Below, one piece after another: positions 26,701-35,800 of a stretch of 44,317 nucleotides of DNA (positions are counted from its first letter, which is position 1; every line of letters starts with the position of its first letter). The notes beneath the pieces are model-generated. The model ran no database searches. It was given only the letters and a program-made list of their open reading frames with translations, and was not told where the DNA came from. The stretch lies in NCBI GenBank assembly GCA_963758025.1, contig CAVWUA010000010.1, positions 1-44,317 on the forward strand, given 5' to 3'. Position numbers and translations under genes: made by a program. Source of the DNA: CAVWUA01 sp963758025 (GTDB lineage Bacteria; Planctomycetota; Planctomycetia; Isosphaerales; Isosphaeraceae).

Positions 26701-28968
26701 TCAGACGAGCAGCCGGATTCCAACCTGATAGGTGATGAACGCCCCGAGGTAGGCCAGGGCCGTCATGTAGGTAAAGGAGAAGACGGGCCACGTCCAGCTA
26801 TGCGTCTCACGGCCGATGACGGCCAGGGTCGAGACGCACTGAGCACAGAGGGCGAAGAAGACCATGATCGACAGGGCGACCGGGATGTTGAAGAGCGGGC
26901 GGCCGGTGCGGGCGTGGGTCGCCTTGCGCAGAGCGTCGCGCAGGCGGTTGCTCCCTTCCCCTTCCTCGACATCCTCGCCCACGTCGAAGATGACACCGAG
27001 GGTTGCCACGACCACTTCTCGGGCCGGGAACGAGGCGATCACGGCGCTGCCGATCCGCCAGTCCCAGCCCAGAGGGGTCACGACCGGCTCGATCAGCCTC
27101 CCCGCGCGGCCGAGCAGGCTCTGTCGCTTCTGCATCCCTTCCCGGTGCGCGGCCAGGGCGGCCAGGGATTCGTCGATGGTGGCGACGGCCTCGGCGTCGT
27201 CTTCGGCAACCGCCTCGGCACGCTCGGCTTCCAGTTGCCGCTGCTGGGAGAGCAGGGGGGCCGCCTCCGAGGGGGAGAGGCGGGGGTAATAGAGCGCGGC
27301 CCACATGACCACCGAGATCGCGAAGATGATCGTCCCGGCGCGGTAGAGAAACTCTCCACCGCGGTCGAGCATTCGGAAGAACACCACCTTGGGGGACGGC
27401 CACCGATAGGCCGGCAGCTCCATGACGAACGGCGGCGGAGCGCCTCGGAGCAGGGTTCGCTTCAGGATCAGGGCCACCCCGGCCGCCGTGACGATTCCGA
27501 CCAGGTACATGCCGAACAGGACCAGGCCTCGCAGTCCGATCAGGCCACCGAGGTAGGTCCGCCGGGGGACGAACGCGGCGATCATCAAGGCATAGACCGG
27601 AAGCCGGGCGCTACAGCTCATCAAGGGGGCGACCAGGATCGTCGTCAGCCGGTCGCGGCGGTTCTCGATGACCCGGGTCGCCATCACCCCCGGAATCGCG
27701 CAGGCGAAGGAGGAGAGCAGGGGAATGAACGACTTGCCGCTCAGCCCGACCCGGACCATCAAGCGGTCCATCAGGTACGCGGCGCGGGCCAGGTAGCCGC
27801 AGTCTTCCAGGATCGCCAGGAAGAAGAAAAGGATGAAGATCTGGGGCAGGAAGATCACCACCGCGCCGACGCCGCTGATGACGCCGTCGATGATGAGGCT
27901 CCGCAAGGGGCCTTCGGCCAGGGAGGACTCGGCCAGGGAGGCCAGGGCGCCGACGGCCGCGTCAATCCAGCCCATCGGGATCTCTGCCCAGGCAAAGACT
28001 GAGTGGAAGATCAGGAGCATGACCGCCGCCAGAACCAGGGTGCCCCAGAGCCGGTGCGTCAGGATCGCATCGATCCGGTCGCCGAGCGTCAGGCGAGGCG
28101 TTTCCGGTTGCGTGACGACCCCTTCGACCACGTGGGCGACCCAGCCGTAACGGGCCATCGCCTCGACGGCCGGCACCGGCAGGCCGGCCTCGGCCAGCCG
28201 CGCGCGGCCGGCGCGGAGCTGCTCCCGAAGAACTTCGCGGTCACCGTTCAGCGGAAGCTGCTCCTGGATATAGCCGCCGGTATCCAGCAAGAGCCGCTCA
28301 ACCAGATAGCGGGGCAAGGCCGGCGATTCGGTCGTCCCCCCCGACGGTTCCGGCAGCCCCAGGGTGGGCAGGAACGCCTCCAGACGGCGGACCTCCTCGC
28401 GGAACGGCTCGGGGAACGGGCTCTCCGGCGCCTGGGCCGGCTTGCCGGCGACCTCGTCCAGCGCGGTCTTGAGTGCTTCCAGCCCCAGGCGGCGATTGGC
28501 TTGCACGGGGACGACCGGGACGCCCAGTTGCCGGGCGAGCCGAGGGACGTCCACCTGCCGGCCCCGGCCCTCGGCCACGTCGAGCATCGTCAGGGCGATG
28601 ACCGTCGGCTTTCCCAGTTCGAGCACCTGGCTGACCAGGTAGAGATTCCGCTCCAGGTTGTCCGCATCGACGACGCAAAGTACGACGTCGGGCGAAGGGA
28701 CATCCTGGCGACGCCCCAGGAGCACGTTGACCGCCACCATCTCATCCGGCGAACGGGGGGCGAGACTGTACGTCCCTGGCAGGTCCACGAGCGTCCAGCG
28801 GTGCCCCTCGTGGGACATCTGCCCGAGTTTCTTCTCGACCGTGACGCCCGGATAGTTCCCGACCCGCTGCTGGACCCCGGACAAGGCCCCGAAGAGAGTC
28901 GATTTCCCCGTGTTCGGGTTGCCGATCAGGGCGACGGTCCAGGTCTCATGCGCGGTTGCCGGCAGCAT
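26701..28968 (-). CDS. feoB: Ferrous iron transporter FeoB
   Basis: A protein of 755 residues, full length. The cytosolic G domain has G1 GNPNTGKST (16-24), the G2/switch VGNYPGVTVEK and G3 DLPGTYSL (62-69). G4 reads TMLD instead of the usual NxxD (VIALTMLDVAE). The membrane part contains two Gate motifs (SFACAIPGVMATR.IENRRDR and GSAVIASFPAREVVVATLG) and about ten TM helices; AALYYPRLSPSEAAPLL begins a periplasmic helical insert. FeoB moves Fe(II) across the inner membrane. ATG 28968 is preceded by GGATGGA; a TTG at 28998 in the same frame is less likely. Downstream member of the feoA-feoA-feoB operon. Confidence 0.95.
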   Translation of the reverse strand: MLPATAHETWTVALIGNPNTGKSTLFGALSGVQQRVGNYPGVTVEKKLGQMSHEGHRWTLVDLPGTYSLAPRSPDEMVAVNVLLGRRQDVPSPDVVLCVVDADNLERNLYLVSQVLELGKPTVIALTMLDVAEGRGRQVDVPRLARQLGVPVVPVQANRRLGLEALKTALDEVAGKPAQAPESPFPEPFREEVRRLEAFLPTLGLPEPSGGTTESPALPRYLVERLLLDTGGYIQEQLPLNGDREVLREQLRAGRARLAEAGLPVPAVEAMARYGWVAHVVEGVVTQPETPRLTLGDRIDAILTHRLWGTLVLAAVMLLIFHSVFAWAEIPMGWIDAAVGALASLAESSLAEGPLRSLIIDGVISGVGAVVIFLPQIFILFFFLAILEDCGYLARAAYLMDRLMVRVGLSGKSFIPLLSSFACAIPGVMATRVIENRRDRLTTILVAPLMSCSARLPVYALMIAAFVPRRTYLGGLIGLRGLVLFGMYLVGIVTAAGVALILKRTLLRGAPPPFVMELPAYRWPSPKVVFFRMLDRGGEFLYRAGTIIFAISVVMWAALYYPRLSPSEAAPLLSQQRQLEAERAEAVAEDDAEAVATIDESLAALAAHREGMQKRQSLLGRAGRLIEPVVTPLGWDWRIGSAVIASFPAREVVVATLGVIFDVGEDVEEGEGSNRLRDALRKATHARTGRPLFNIPVALSIMVFFALCAQCVSTLAVIGRETHSWTWPVFSFTYMTALAYLGAFITYQVGIRLLV

Positions 28969-29013
28969 CGTCCATCCAGAAAGTTTCGCGGATTGCAACG
29001 GTTTGGATCGGTC

Positions 29014-29244
29014 TCAAGGGCGCTCCACCTCGACCCGCTCGGCCTCGGTTCGCCGCAGGGCGAGCCGATAACCTCGAACCTCGTAGATCAAGGGGTCCCC
29101 CAGCGGGGCCGTGCCGACCATGCGGACCTCGATGCCCGGCGTCATACCCATTTCCAGGATGCGCTGACCGAGTTCGTCCGGCGCGTCGACGTTCACCACC
29201 CTGGCCTTCTGATCCACGGTCAGTTCCGAGAGGCGGCTCAACAT
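29014..29244 (-). CDS. feoA: FeoA family protein (second of two)
   Basis: A 76-residue SH3-like FeoA protein: LSELTVDQKARVVNV, LGQRILEMGMTPGIEVRMVGTAPLGDPLIYEVRGYRLALRRTEAERVEV. FeoA interacts with FeoB and is needed for Fe(II) uptake in the studied cases. Its start overlaps the end of the upstream feoA by seven bases, and feoB begins 45 bases downstream, so the operon is tight. Confidence 0.93.
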   Translation of the reverse strand: MLSRLSELTVDQKARVVNVDAPDELGQRILEMGMTPGIEVRMVGTAPLGDPLIYEVRGYRLALRRTEAERVEVERP

Positions 29245-29516
29245 GAGAACGGCGACTCCGTGCGGACCATCACCCGCGCCAGTTCGTCGGTGCGGAAGCC
29301 CAGCTTCTGCCCGTCCAGCCGAATGATGCAGGGACTTCCCGGTCGGATCATCTGGACCTCGGCCCCGTCTCGCAAGCCCATCTCACGCAGCCGATGAATG
29401 AGGTCGCCCGTGCCGAGCACCTCGCAGACTCGCCCCAACTGCCCCGCCCGCAAGCACATCAGCGGGACCAGGTCCACGAGAGTCTCCGAGCAAGAGGCCT
29501 GGCTGGTTGCCATCAT
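29238..29516 (-). CDS. feoA: FeoA family protein (first of two)
   Basis: A 92-residue protein from ATG 29516; a TTG at 29543 would add nine residues. The FeoA fold is evident: VPLMCLRAGQLGRVCEVLGTGDLIHRLREMGLRDGAEVQMIRPGSPCIIRLDGQKLGFRTDELARVMV. It carries extra cysteines (near 9, 30, 40 and at the C-terminal end) absent from the second FeoA. Two consecutive FeoA genes before FeoB occur in several phyla and suggest a heterodimer or distinct roles. It is the first gene of the operon, about 90 bases after the putative start site. Confidence 0.9.
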   Translation of the reverse strand: MMATSQASCSETLVDLVPLMCLRAGQLGRVCEVLGTGDLIHRLREMGLRDGAEVQMIRPGSPCIIRLDGQKLGFRTDELARVMVRTESPFSC

Positions 29517-29582
29517 GTCAAGGGTCTCGGTGAAACGTGTCAAAAGGGAAGGTCACTTGGCGAGATCACGTCGGCAGGTCGG

Positions 29583-29603
29583 TTAGACTGAGATCCAGTC
29601 TCA
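29583..29603. promoter_or_regulatory. Palindromic operator-like site at the feo promoter
   Basis: Imperfect 21-base palindrome with perfect inner arms AGACTG / CAGTCT around AGATC. It lies 9-30 bases downstream of the -10 box on the minus strand, spanning the expected transcription start. Position and size fit a Fur- or DtxR-type iron repressor, but the sequence matches neither consensus. Confidence 0.5.
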
Positions 29604-29611
29604 ACACGGGC

Positions 29612-29641
29612 ATTATAGAGGAGAAGGCCCTGGCACGGCAA
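29612..29641 (-). promoter_or_regulatory. Putative sigma70-type promoter of the feo operon
   Basis: Read on the minus strand: TTGCCG (29641-29636), 18-base spacer, perfect TATAAT (29617-29612). It sits 96 bases upstream of the first feoA ATG. Confidence 0.6.
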
Positions 29642-29700
29642 TTGATTTCTTCCGCAAAGGCCCGATTCTCAAAACGGAATGCGTGGAGGGGGGAGGGGGT

Positions 29701-30177
29701 TCAGCGTTTCTTGTCGTACCAGGCATGGGCTTTTTCGACGGCGTCGGTCAGCCGGGTGGCCAGGAGCAACGCGCGGTCCCGCGACACGTTCAGTTGCAGA
29801 TGACCGTCATTTCCACCCAGCCGTACCGCGATGACGTCCGGTTTGTCGGGGTGGGGGTGGGCGTCGATCGTCTCCAGAGACGCGGTGACGGTCGAGGCGG
29901 AACGGTTCAGCAGATGATGATCCGCCACCTCGGCGCCGGTTGTCCGCGACGGATCGCGCTCGAACACCGGGGCCTCGTCAGCCCGTACCGTGTCGGGCAG
30001 ATCGGGTTGGAACGATGCAAGGTATTCCTCGATCTGATGCATCCGGGCCGCATTCTCGGCGGCGGCCAGGCCCCTCGTCTCCTCGGGCGTCAAGGCCGGC
30101 CGGCCGGCGGGATTCGGTCTCGAACCGCGCCCGGGACGCTGGCTTGGGGGGATTCCTCGGGGTTTGGATTTCGCCAT
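29701..30177 (-). CDS. Protein of unknown function
   Basis: A 158-residue soluble protein, not recognised. The first 35 residues are rich in Pro, Arg and Gly (SQRPGRGSRPNPAGRPALTPEE). The middle is acidic with PDLPDTVRADEAPVFERDP. The end is a predicted helix (RDRALLLATRLTDAVEKAHAWYDKK) after a strand pair (VIAVRLGGNDGHLQLNVS). It follows the glycosyltransferase gene by 39 bases on the same strand, so it may be the last gene of that unit. The 157 bases after it hold the feo promoter on the same strand. Confidence 0.65.
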   Translation of the reverse strand: MAKSKPRGIPPSQRPGRGSRPNPAGRPALTPEETRGLAAAENAARMHQIEEYLASFQPDLPDTVRADEAPVFERDPSRTTGAEVADHHLLNRSASTVTASLETIDAHPHPDKPDVIAVRLGGNDGHLQLNVSRDRALLLATRLTDAVEKAHAWYDKKR

Positions 30178-30216
30178 CGGAAGGACTCTCTGGCGGGGAA
30201 ATGGGTCTGGCGAGAC

Positions 30217-31794
30217 TCATTGTCGCTCGGTCGCGGCCGCGCTTCCAGGAGTTCTTTCCGTCCCGGCGGGTTCCCGAGAGAGTTCCGCCCTCTCCCGCTG
30301 GGCATGCGGGGCCGCGATGTGCTTCAGAACGAGCGGACCGAAACCATAGGCGCTGTTGGTTAACCGGACGCCGAAAAGCGTCAAGGGCTGGCGGTTGAGG
30401 TGATCCAGGACGGGCACGAAATGCTCCTCGATCGGGTAGTCATCCAGGCAGACGCCGTTGCTGATGGAGAGCGGCTTGCCGGGAACCCTCGACCCATTGC
30501 CGGAAAGCACGATGTAATCGACGGTTTCCATGTCGGGGCAGGAGAAACGGGCGTCGTACACCCGGTTCTGATCGGCCAGCAACCACCAGAGGTCTTGCGC
30601 GAGCACCGTGCTACCTTCGGGAATGAGCGTGTCCAGAAGCCGGTCGTTGTAGCCAGGTCGCTGGTTGTCGGGAATCGTGGCGAAGACAAGGGACTGGCGG
30701 ATAAATCCTTCCGATCCCCCGATCACCGTCAGGGAGAGCAACACGGGCAGGGCTACCTGTTCCCAGGAGGCAAGCCGGCCCCACGCTCGGGCAAGCTCGA
30801 CCACGGTCAACGCCAGCACCCAGGGACTGATGAACCACAAATAGGCGGGCTTGGTGGGCATGACCACGAGTACGAACGCGAGCGCGGCGAGGGGGCCGAG
30901 CCAGAGCCGTGACCAGGAACGCCCGTTCCGGACGCTCGATCCATGCCGGGATGCCCAGAGGCCAATGATGAGCGTGCCGAAGAGCGTGATGACGTTCGGC
31001 CTTCCAAAGCGAATCGACCAGAGATAACGACGAATGTAGTTTTCCGTGTTGATATGCATCCGCGCGATCGCCCGGTACTGCTCGACAGCGCCGGGATACG
31101 GAACCAGGATCGGGGCGATCGTCAAGGCCAGGACGGACAGAGCCAGCACGCCCCAGAGCATGGCCAGTCCGACCCGCCGAGTCAGGGAAACCGGTTCCGT
31201 GGCGATCAGGAAGAAGACGATCAGGCCGAGCATGATGGCCGAACCGGAGCTGGTGGCCGCGCACAGGCCGAACAGAATTCCCGAGCCGATCGTCCGCAGC
31301 GGCGAGATCGGAGTCCGCAGCAAGGGGAACAGGCCCGCCATGCCAAAGCACATGCTCATCTCATCGGGACGACCCTCGATCGTTCCGAGCGTCAGGATCG
31401 CGAGTGCCGGCAGCAGCGCGATCCGGGGAGAGAAATCCGCCCCGCCGAGCCGCCGGGCGATCTGGTAGGTCAGGAAGGACAGCAGCGCGTGAATCGTGGA
31501 ATCGTAGAAGACGCATTGCCGCCAGCCGAAGCCGATCACCTTGACCAGGAGCCCAAACAGGAACGGATAGATGGGTGGATAAGCGAAGTAGATATCTTCG
31601 GGGCCTGGTTCGACGTCTTGCAAGTAGCCGGTGATCTCGGGCGACGCGAAACGCCCCGAGGTGGCCCATTCCCGCCCCGCCGACTTGTACCAGGGTTCGT
31701 CAAATCCCGAAAATCGACCGATGCTCGTCATCAGGGCGACATAGACGACCAGCAAGACGATCAGAACGATCGTCGTCCTCTCCACACGCTTCAT
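30217..31794 (-). CDS. Polytopic membrane glycosyltransferase, GT39/ArnT-like (GT-C fold)
   Basis: A protein of 525 residues. Many hydrophobic helices are visible. The first loop has GFDEPWYKSAGREW, with the acidic DE pair typical of GT-C enzymes that use polyprenyl-phosphate sugars; it continues AYPPIYPFLFGLLVKV, then RRLGG and GRPDEMSMCFG. The C-terminal 150 residues are a soluble periplasmic domain. Such enzymes move sugars from lipid carriers to lipid A, proteins or glycans on the outer face of the inner membrane. The GT2 gene just upstream (72 bases) would supply the polyprenyl-phosphate sugar. ATG 31794 has GAGG upstream and was preferred over TTG 31812. Confidence 0.8.
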   Translation of the reverse strand: MKRVERTTIVLIVLLVVYVALMTSIGRFSGFDEPWYKSAGREWATSGRFASPEITGYLQDVEPGPEDIYFAYPPIYPFLFGLLVKVIGFGWRQCVFYDSTIHALLSFLTYQIARRLGGADFSPRIALLPALAILTLGTIEGRPDEMSMCFGMAGLFPLLRTPISPLRTIGSGILFGLCAATSSGSAIMLGLIVFFLIATEPVSLTRRVGLAMLWGVLALSVLALTIAPILVPYPGAVEQYRAIARMHINTENYIRRYLWSIRFGRPNVITLFGTLIIGLWASRHGSSVRNGRSWSRLWLGPLAALAFVLVVMPTKPAYLWFISPWVLALTVVELARAWGRLASWEQVALPVLLSLTVIGGSEGFIRQSLVFATIPDNQRPGYNDRLLDTLIPEGSTVLAQDLWWLLADQNRVYDARFSCPDMETVDYIVLSGNGSRVPGKPLSISNGVCLDDYPIEEHFVPVLDHLNRQPLTLFGVRLTNSAYGFGPLVLKHIAAPHAQRERAELSREPAGTERTPGSAAATERQ

Positions 31795-31866
31795 GACCTC
31801 TGCTCCGCCCAAGACCCCCGTGGATTTCCCAAGGGGTATGACAAGGAGGGTCGTTCCCGACTCCTC

Positions 31867-32940
31867 TCAGGATGAGGAAACCGTCCCGCCTTCATGAGCC
31901 GAGGGGGCCGGGGCCGTGTTCAGTGAAGACCCCTCGCGCCGCGGGACGAACAGAGTGCCATCCTGGCCGATCGTCTCGGCGGGGCGGTATTTCCCGATGA
32001 TGTAGGTCGGTCGTTGTTTCGACTCCAGGAAGATGAGCCGGATGTATTCGCCGATCACCCCGAGACAGATCATCTGGATCGAGCCCATGAACAACTGAAT
32101 CGCGATCAAGCTCGCCCAACCGCGAGGCCCCGTCTTGTTGTAAATCGCGTCGTAGAAGACCCAGATCAGGAGCAAGACGGAAACCAGGGCCGTGGCCACA
32201 CCGGTAAAAGTGATGAGCCGCAGCGGATAGCCGCTGAAACTCACGAGCCCATCGACGGCTAGCCGGACCAGTGCGCGAAGACTGTATTTCGGTCGGCCCG
32301 CCGCCCGGGCGTCCCGTTCGTAGGGAAGACCAACCTGGCGGAAGCCGACGAAGGTCCGAAGCCCCCGGACGAATCGAGCCTGTTCGGGCAACCTTTTCAG
32401 GGCGTCCACAACCTGGCGATCCATCAAGCAGAAGTCGCCGCTATCCAGCGGGATATCCAGGTCGCTGATCGCATTCAACATGCGGTAAAAGACAAAATAG
32501 CCGATCCGCTTCGGCAGTCCCTCCTTGCGGCGCTGGCGGACGGCATAGACCACGTCGTAGCCTTCGCGCCAGCGCGCGACGAACTGGGGGATGACTTCGG
32601 GAGGGTCCTGCAAGTCTCCATCCATGACCATCACGGCCCGCCCCTTCGCGAGGTCCAGGCCCGCGGAGACCGCGGGTTGATGGCCAAAATTCCGGCTCAG
32701 GTGGACCGCCGAGAGACAGGGATCGCTTTTCTGAAGCTCGTCGATCAGCCTCGGGGTCGCGTCCCGACTGCCATCATTAACGAAAACGATCTCGTAGGGG
32801 GAATTAAGCGTCTGAAGAGTCTGGGTAAGACGGCGATGAAGTTCTTTCGTGTTCTCCTGTTCATTAAACAGGGGAACGACAACACTGATATCGGGTGGTT
32901 CGGTCGCCGGATGGTTCGCCAGTGAGGAGTGATTCGACAT
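31867..32940 (-). CDS. GT2 polyprenyl-phosphate glycosyltransferase, DPM1/GtrB-like
   Basis: A protein of 357 residues. GT2 motifs are SVVVPLFNEQENTKEL, VFVNDGSRDAT, HLSRNFGHQPAVSAGLDLAKGRAVMVMDGDLQDPPEVI (metal-binding DxD-like DGDLQDPPE) and SGDFCLMDRQVV; then R-x-x-K-Y (GRPKYSLRALVRLAVDGLVSF). Two C-terminal TM helices (LITFTGVATALVSVLLLIWVF and LFMGSIQMICLGVIGEY) match GtrB/DPM synthases that make undecaprenyl-phosphate glucose or mannose on the cytoplasmic face. It is first in an apparent two- or three-gene unit with the GT39-like gene. The sugar cannot be read from sequence. The 318-base gap to the divergent methyltransferase shows no clear element. Confidence 0.9.
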   Translation of the reverse strand: MSNHSSLANHPATEPPDISVVVPLFNEQENTKELHRRLTQTLQTLNSPYEIVFVNDGSRDATPRLIDELQKSDPCLSAVHLSRNFGHQPAVSAGLDLAKGRAVMVMDGDLQDPPEVIPQFVARWREGYDVVYAVRQRRKEGLPKRIGYFVFYRMLNAISDLDIPLDSGDFCLMDRQVVDALKRLPEQARFVRGLRTFVGFRQVGLPYERDARAAGRPKYSLRALVRLAVDGLVSFSGYPLRLITFTGVATALVSVLLLIWVFYDAIYNKTGPRGWASLIAIQLFMGSIQMICLGVIGEYIRLIFLESKQRPTYIIGKYRPAETIGQDGTLFVPRREGSSLNTAPAPSAHEGGTVSSS

Positions 32941-33258
32941 AATTCAGGTTGGATTGGCGCATGGGGGGTGCGGTTTCCGAGACGACATCCATGATACGGG
33001 GCAGTCACAGCGAGGCCCTATCGAGGATAGTCTTTGCCGTGATCGGCCAGCAAGTCATGCTGACAAAAAGCCCAGGGCCGACTAACCTTTGCGTCCTGGA
33101 TCTTTCCGATCCTTTCCCGCGGTTTCTGGGTGTGGTCCGAAAACAACCAAGCGTGGAAGTCAGGCTGATGACGAATATCCGACCTTACGGTAGGATGTTA
33201 GTCCAAAGAGGACGTTGAATCCTTTCGCTTTCATCCCTGTTATTAAAATTCGCACCTC

Positions 33259-34053
33259 ATGATAGAGACCTGGTCTGAGGGGATCGCCGACGAGAACATG
33301 CCGGAGGGAATTCTCGTCGAACTGGCGGATCTGATCCGCAGGCATCCCTGGTGGATCGCGCGCGCCAGTCTGACCTTCGCCTTGCTGGAGAACTTGAGGA
33401 TTCATCCCCCGGCGCGTATTCTGGACGCTGGCTGTGGGTGGGGCGTCACGCTGGAGCGATTGGAAACGCGCGGCTATCAGGTGACGGGGTTGGACCTTTC
33501 GCGACGGGCCCTGGAGCGGATCGACCGCCCGGATCGTCGGCTCATCCAGGCGGATCTGAGCCAGACCCCGCCGGATGATGTCGAGCCGTTCGACGCGGTT
33601 CTCGCGCTCGACGTGATCGAACACCTGGATGACGACCGGGGAACCGTGGCGCGGTTCGGCCAGCTCGTCCGACCGGGAGGCGTGGTGGTCGTCAGTGTGC
33701 CAGCTCAGCCCGAACTGTTCACCGAGTTCGACGCGATTCAGGGGCACCGGCGTCGGTATGACGTGAAGACCCTCCGCGCGGCGTTCGAAGGCTCAAACCT
33801 GGATGTCGAACGGACCTTCTGGTGGGGGGCCTGGATGGTTCCGGTCCTGAAGCGACAGCGCCGTCAGGTTCGGGCGCGGGATGGTCGGCCGACGTTCGAG
33901 GTGTATCGAGATTACCTCCGGTTGCCCCCCTGGCCGTTGCCCTGGGCGCTCCGGCTTGCCTACAAGCTCGAACAGAACCGATCGCTCCGGAATCGGCTGA
34001 AGACGGGAACCTCGCTGTTCGCCATCGCCCGACGCCCCACTCAGGACGAGTAA
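33259..34053 (+). CDS. Class I SAM-dependent methyltransferase
   Basis: A protein of 264 residues. Motif I is ARILDAGCGWGVTLERLETRGYQVTGLDLS, with the SAM-binding GxGxG-like DAGCGWG and the acidic LDLS at the end of beta-2. Motif post-I/II is FDAVLALDVIEHLDDDRGTVARFGQLVRPGGVVVVSVPA. The VPA..FTEFDAIQGHRRRY stretch is common in methyltransferases encoded near glycan genes. It is divergent from the GT2/GT39 pair, so a role in polyprenol or glycan methylation is conceivable but unproven. ATG 33259 lies after an AT-rich leader; no strong ribosome site is seen. Confidence 0.88.
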   Translation: MIETWSEGIADENMPEGILVELADLIRRHPWWIARASLTFALLENLRIHPPARILDAGCGWGVTLERLETRGYQVTGLDLSRRALERIDRPDRRLIQADLSQTPPDDVEPFDAVLALDVIEHLDDDRGTVARFGQLVRPGGVVVVSVPAQPELFTEFDAIQGHRRRYDVKTLRAAFEGSNLDVERTFWWGAWMVPVLKRQRRQVRARDGRPTFEVYRDYLRLPPWPLPWALRLAYKLEQNRSLRNRLKTGTSLFAIARRPTQDE

Positions 34054-34056
34054 ATG

Positions 34057-34086
34057 CCGCCGGGCCCCTGGACAAAGGCCCGGCGG
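34057..34086. terminator. Bidirectional hairpin terminator
   Basis: Perfect 10-base arms CCGCCGGGCC / GGCCCGGCGG with a 10-base loop, in the 67-base gap between the convergent methyltransferase and oxidoreductase genes. Confidence 0.65.
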
Positions 34087-34120
34087 ACGGAGCGTTGGAG
34101 TTTCTCGACGACCACGAGGA

Positions 34121-35483
34121 TCAGTCGTGGATCGAGAAGCCCTTGCGGTAATCGCGACGGATGTACTGGTCGGCCTTGGAGTTGTTCTTGACCTTCATCT
34201 CCTCGGCATCCCATTCGATGTTGCCGCCGGCCTTCAGGGCGACAACGCCCAGCAGGACGGTCTCGGTGAGCTTGCCGGCGTAGCCGAAGTTCGACATGGC
34301 CTTGCTCGGATCGCCCGCCTTGATCGCCTCGACCCACTCGGTGAAGTGGCCGGGGGAGCGGGGCAGGGTCGGCTCGGGTGTCTGGCACGTCCTTGAACTT
34401 GTCGCGGGGCAGGAGCGTGTGCTCGGCGCCGTAGTCATTGACGGAGTAGAACGAACCCTTCTCGCCGACCAGCAACAAGCCGCTGCCGGCGGCCTTTTCG
34501 CCGTGGAGCAGGTCCTTGTACGCCCGCTTCTCCTCCGGCAGGTTGTTGCCGCCGTCGTACCAGGTCAGCGAGAGCGGGCCGCGTCCATTGCGCTCGCCGA
34601 AGTTGGAGCGGATGATCGACCAGGTGGGATAGGTTTCGTGATCGACGATCCCGGAGGTATCGACGACCTCGACCGACTTGGGATCGAACAGCTCCAGCGC
34701 CATGGCGGCGACGTTGATCGTGTGGCAGGCCATATCGCCGAGGGCCCCGGTGCCGAAATCGAGCCAACCGCGCCAGGCGAACGGGTGGTAGGCTGGGTTG
34801 TACGGCCGCGAGGGGGCGGGGCCGAGGAATTCGTACCAGTGGACGTGGTTCGGAATGCCCGGCGTGTCCTTGGGACGGGCAATGCCCTGGGGCCAGATCG
34901 GCCGGTTTGTCCAGACGTGGATCTCCTTGATCGGGCCGAGAATGCCCGAGCGGAGCAGCTCAACGCCCGAGCGGAAGCCGTTGGCGGCGGTGCCCTGGTT
35001 GCCCATCTGGGTGCAGAGGTTCTTCTCGGCAGCCAGCTTCCGCATGAACCGGGCCTCTTCGATAGACCAGGTCAACGGCTTCTGGCAGAAGCAGTGCTTG
35101 CCCAGCTTCATCGCCGTGACGCTCGCTGGGGCGTGGCTGTGGTCGGGCGTGCTGACGGTCACGGCGTCGATCTGGTCGCCCATCTCTTCGAGCATCTTGC
35201 GATAGTCGAAGTACTTCTTCGCCTTGGGGAACTTCTCGGCCTTCCGGTTGAGCGTGTTCTCGTCGATGTCGCAGAGGGCGACAATCTCCCCGTGCGCGCC
35301 GGCGTCGTTGGAGTCGCTATCCCCCTTGCCGCCCACGCCGATGCAGGCAAAGCGGACTTTCTCGTTTGGTGACTGCCGCAGGTTGCGCGCGTAGGCCGGA
35401 GCCCCGTTCAGCAGGAACGTTCCGGCAGCGCCGGCCAGCGCCGACTGCTTCAGGAAATCGCGGCGATTGGCGTTTCCACTCAT
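34121..35483 (-). CDS. Gfo/Idh/MocA family oxidoreductase with twin-arginine signal (one frameshift)
   Basis: About 453 residues after correction. The N-terminus ANRRDFLKQSALAGAAGTFLL is a Tat signal, so the folded enzyme is exported with its cofactor. The NAD(P)-binding Rossmann fold has FACIGVGGKG and VALCDID. The signature block is VSTPDHSHAPASVTAMKLGKHCFCQKPLTWSIEEARFM, with the EKP-like QKP. The C-terminal alpha/beta domain includes NHVHWYEFLGPAP and GTGALGDMACHTIN. These are planctomycete dehydrogenases of sugars or inositols. A one-base break near 34385 shifts the last 85 residues; RSPGHFTEWVEAIKAGDPSKAMSNF follows in the new frame. The adjacent class II aldolase is divergent. Confidence 0.88.
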
Positions 35484-35800
35484 CGTGTGTGTTCTCCCCA
35501 ACGCGATTCGGTTGCGCTTGCGTCTTCCGGGCGACCCTCGCCCGCGCGATCGAGGATGAGGGCCTCCCGACGTTTCCCTCCGCGACACGTTGCCGCGCGC
35601 GGAACTCAGAATCTCCCCCAGAATGCCATGCCGGGAGAAACATCGCAATCAAGTGCCGCGAGAGACAGGGGAGTTTCTCGATTCCCGACCCGACGGAATC
35701 CTCGTTCTCCGCTGGAAGTTGGGGTACAGTGTGCTGCAGAGGGAAAAGTGGGTCGGGGTGGACACGACCAGCACCCACTCCCGAAAAAAGGGATGATCCC

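Noticed and set aside
26602..29397. Long plus-strand frames opposite feoB
   Set aside because: Their sequence is low-complexity His/Gln/Asp/Arg and mirrors feoB codon use; no motif was found.
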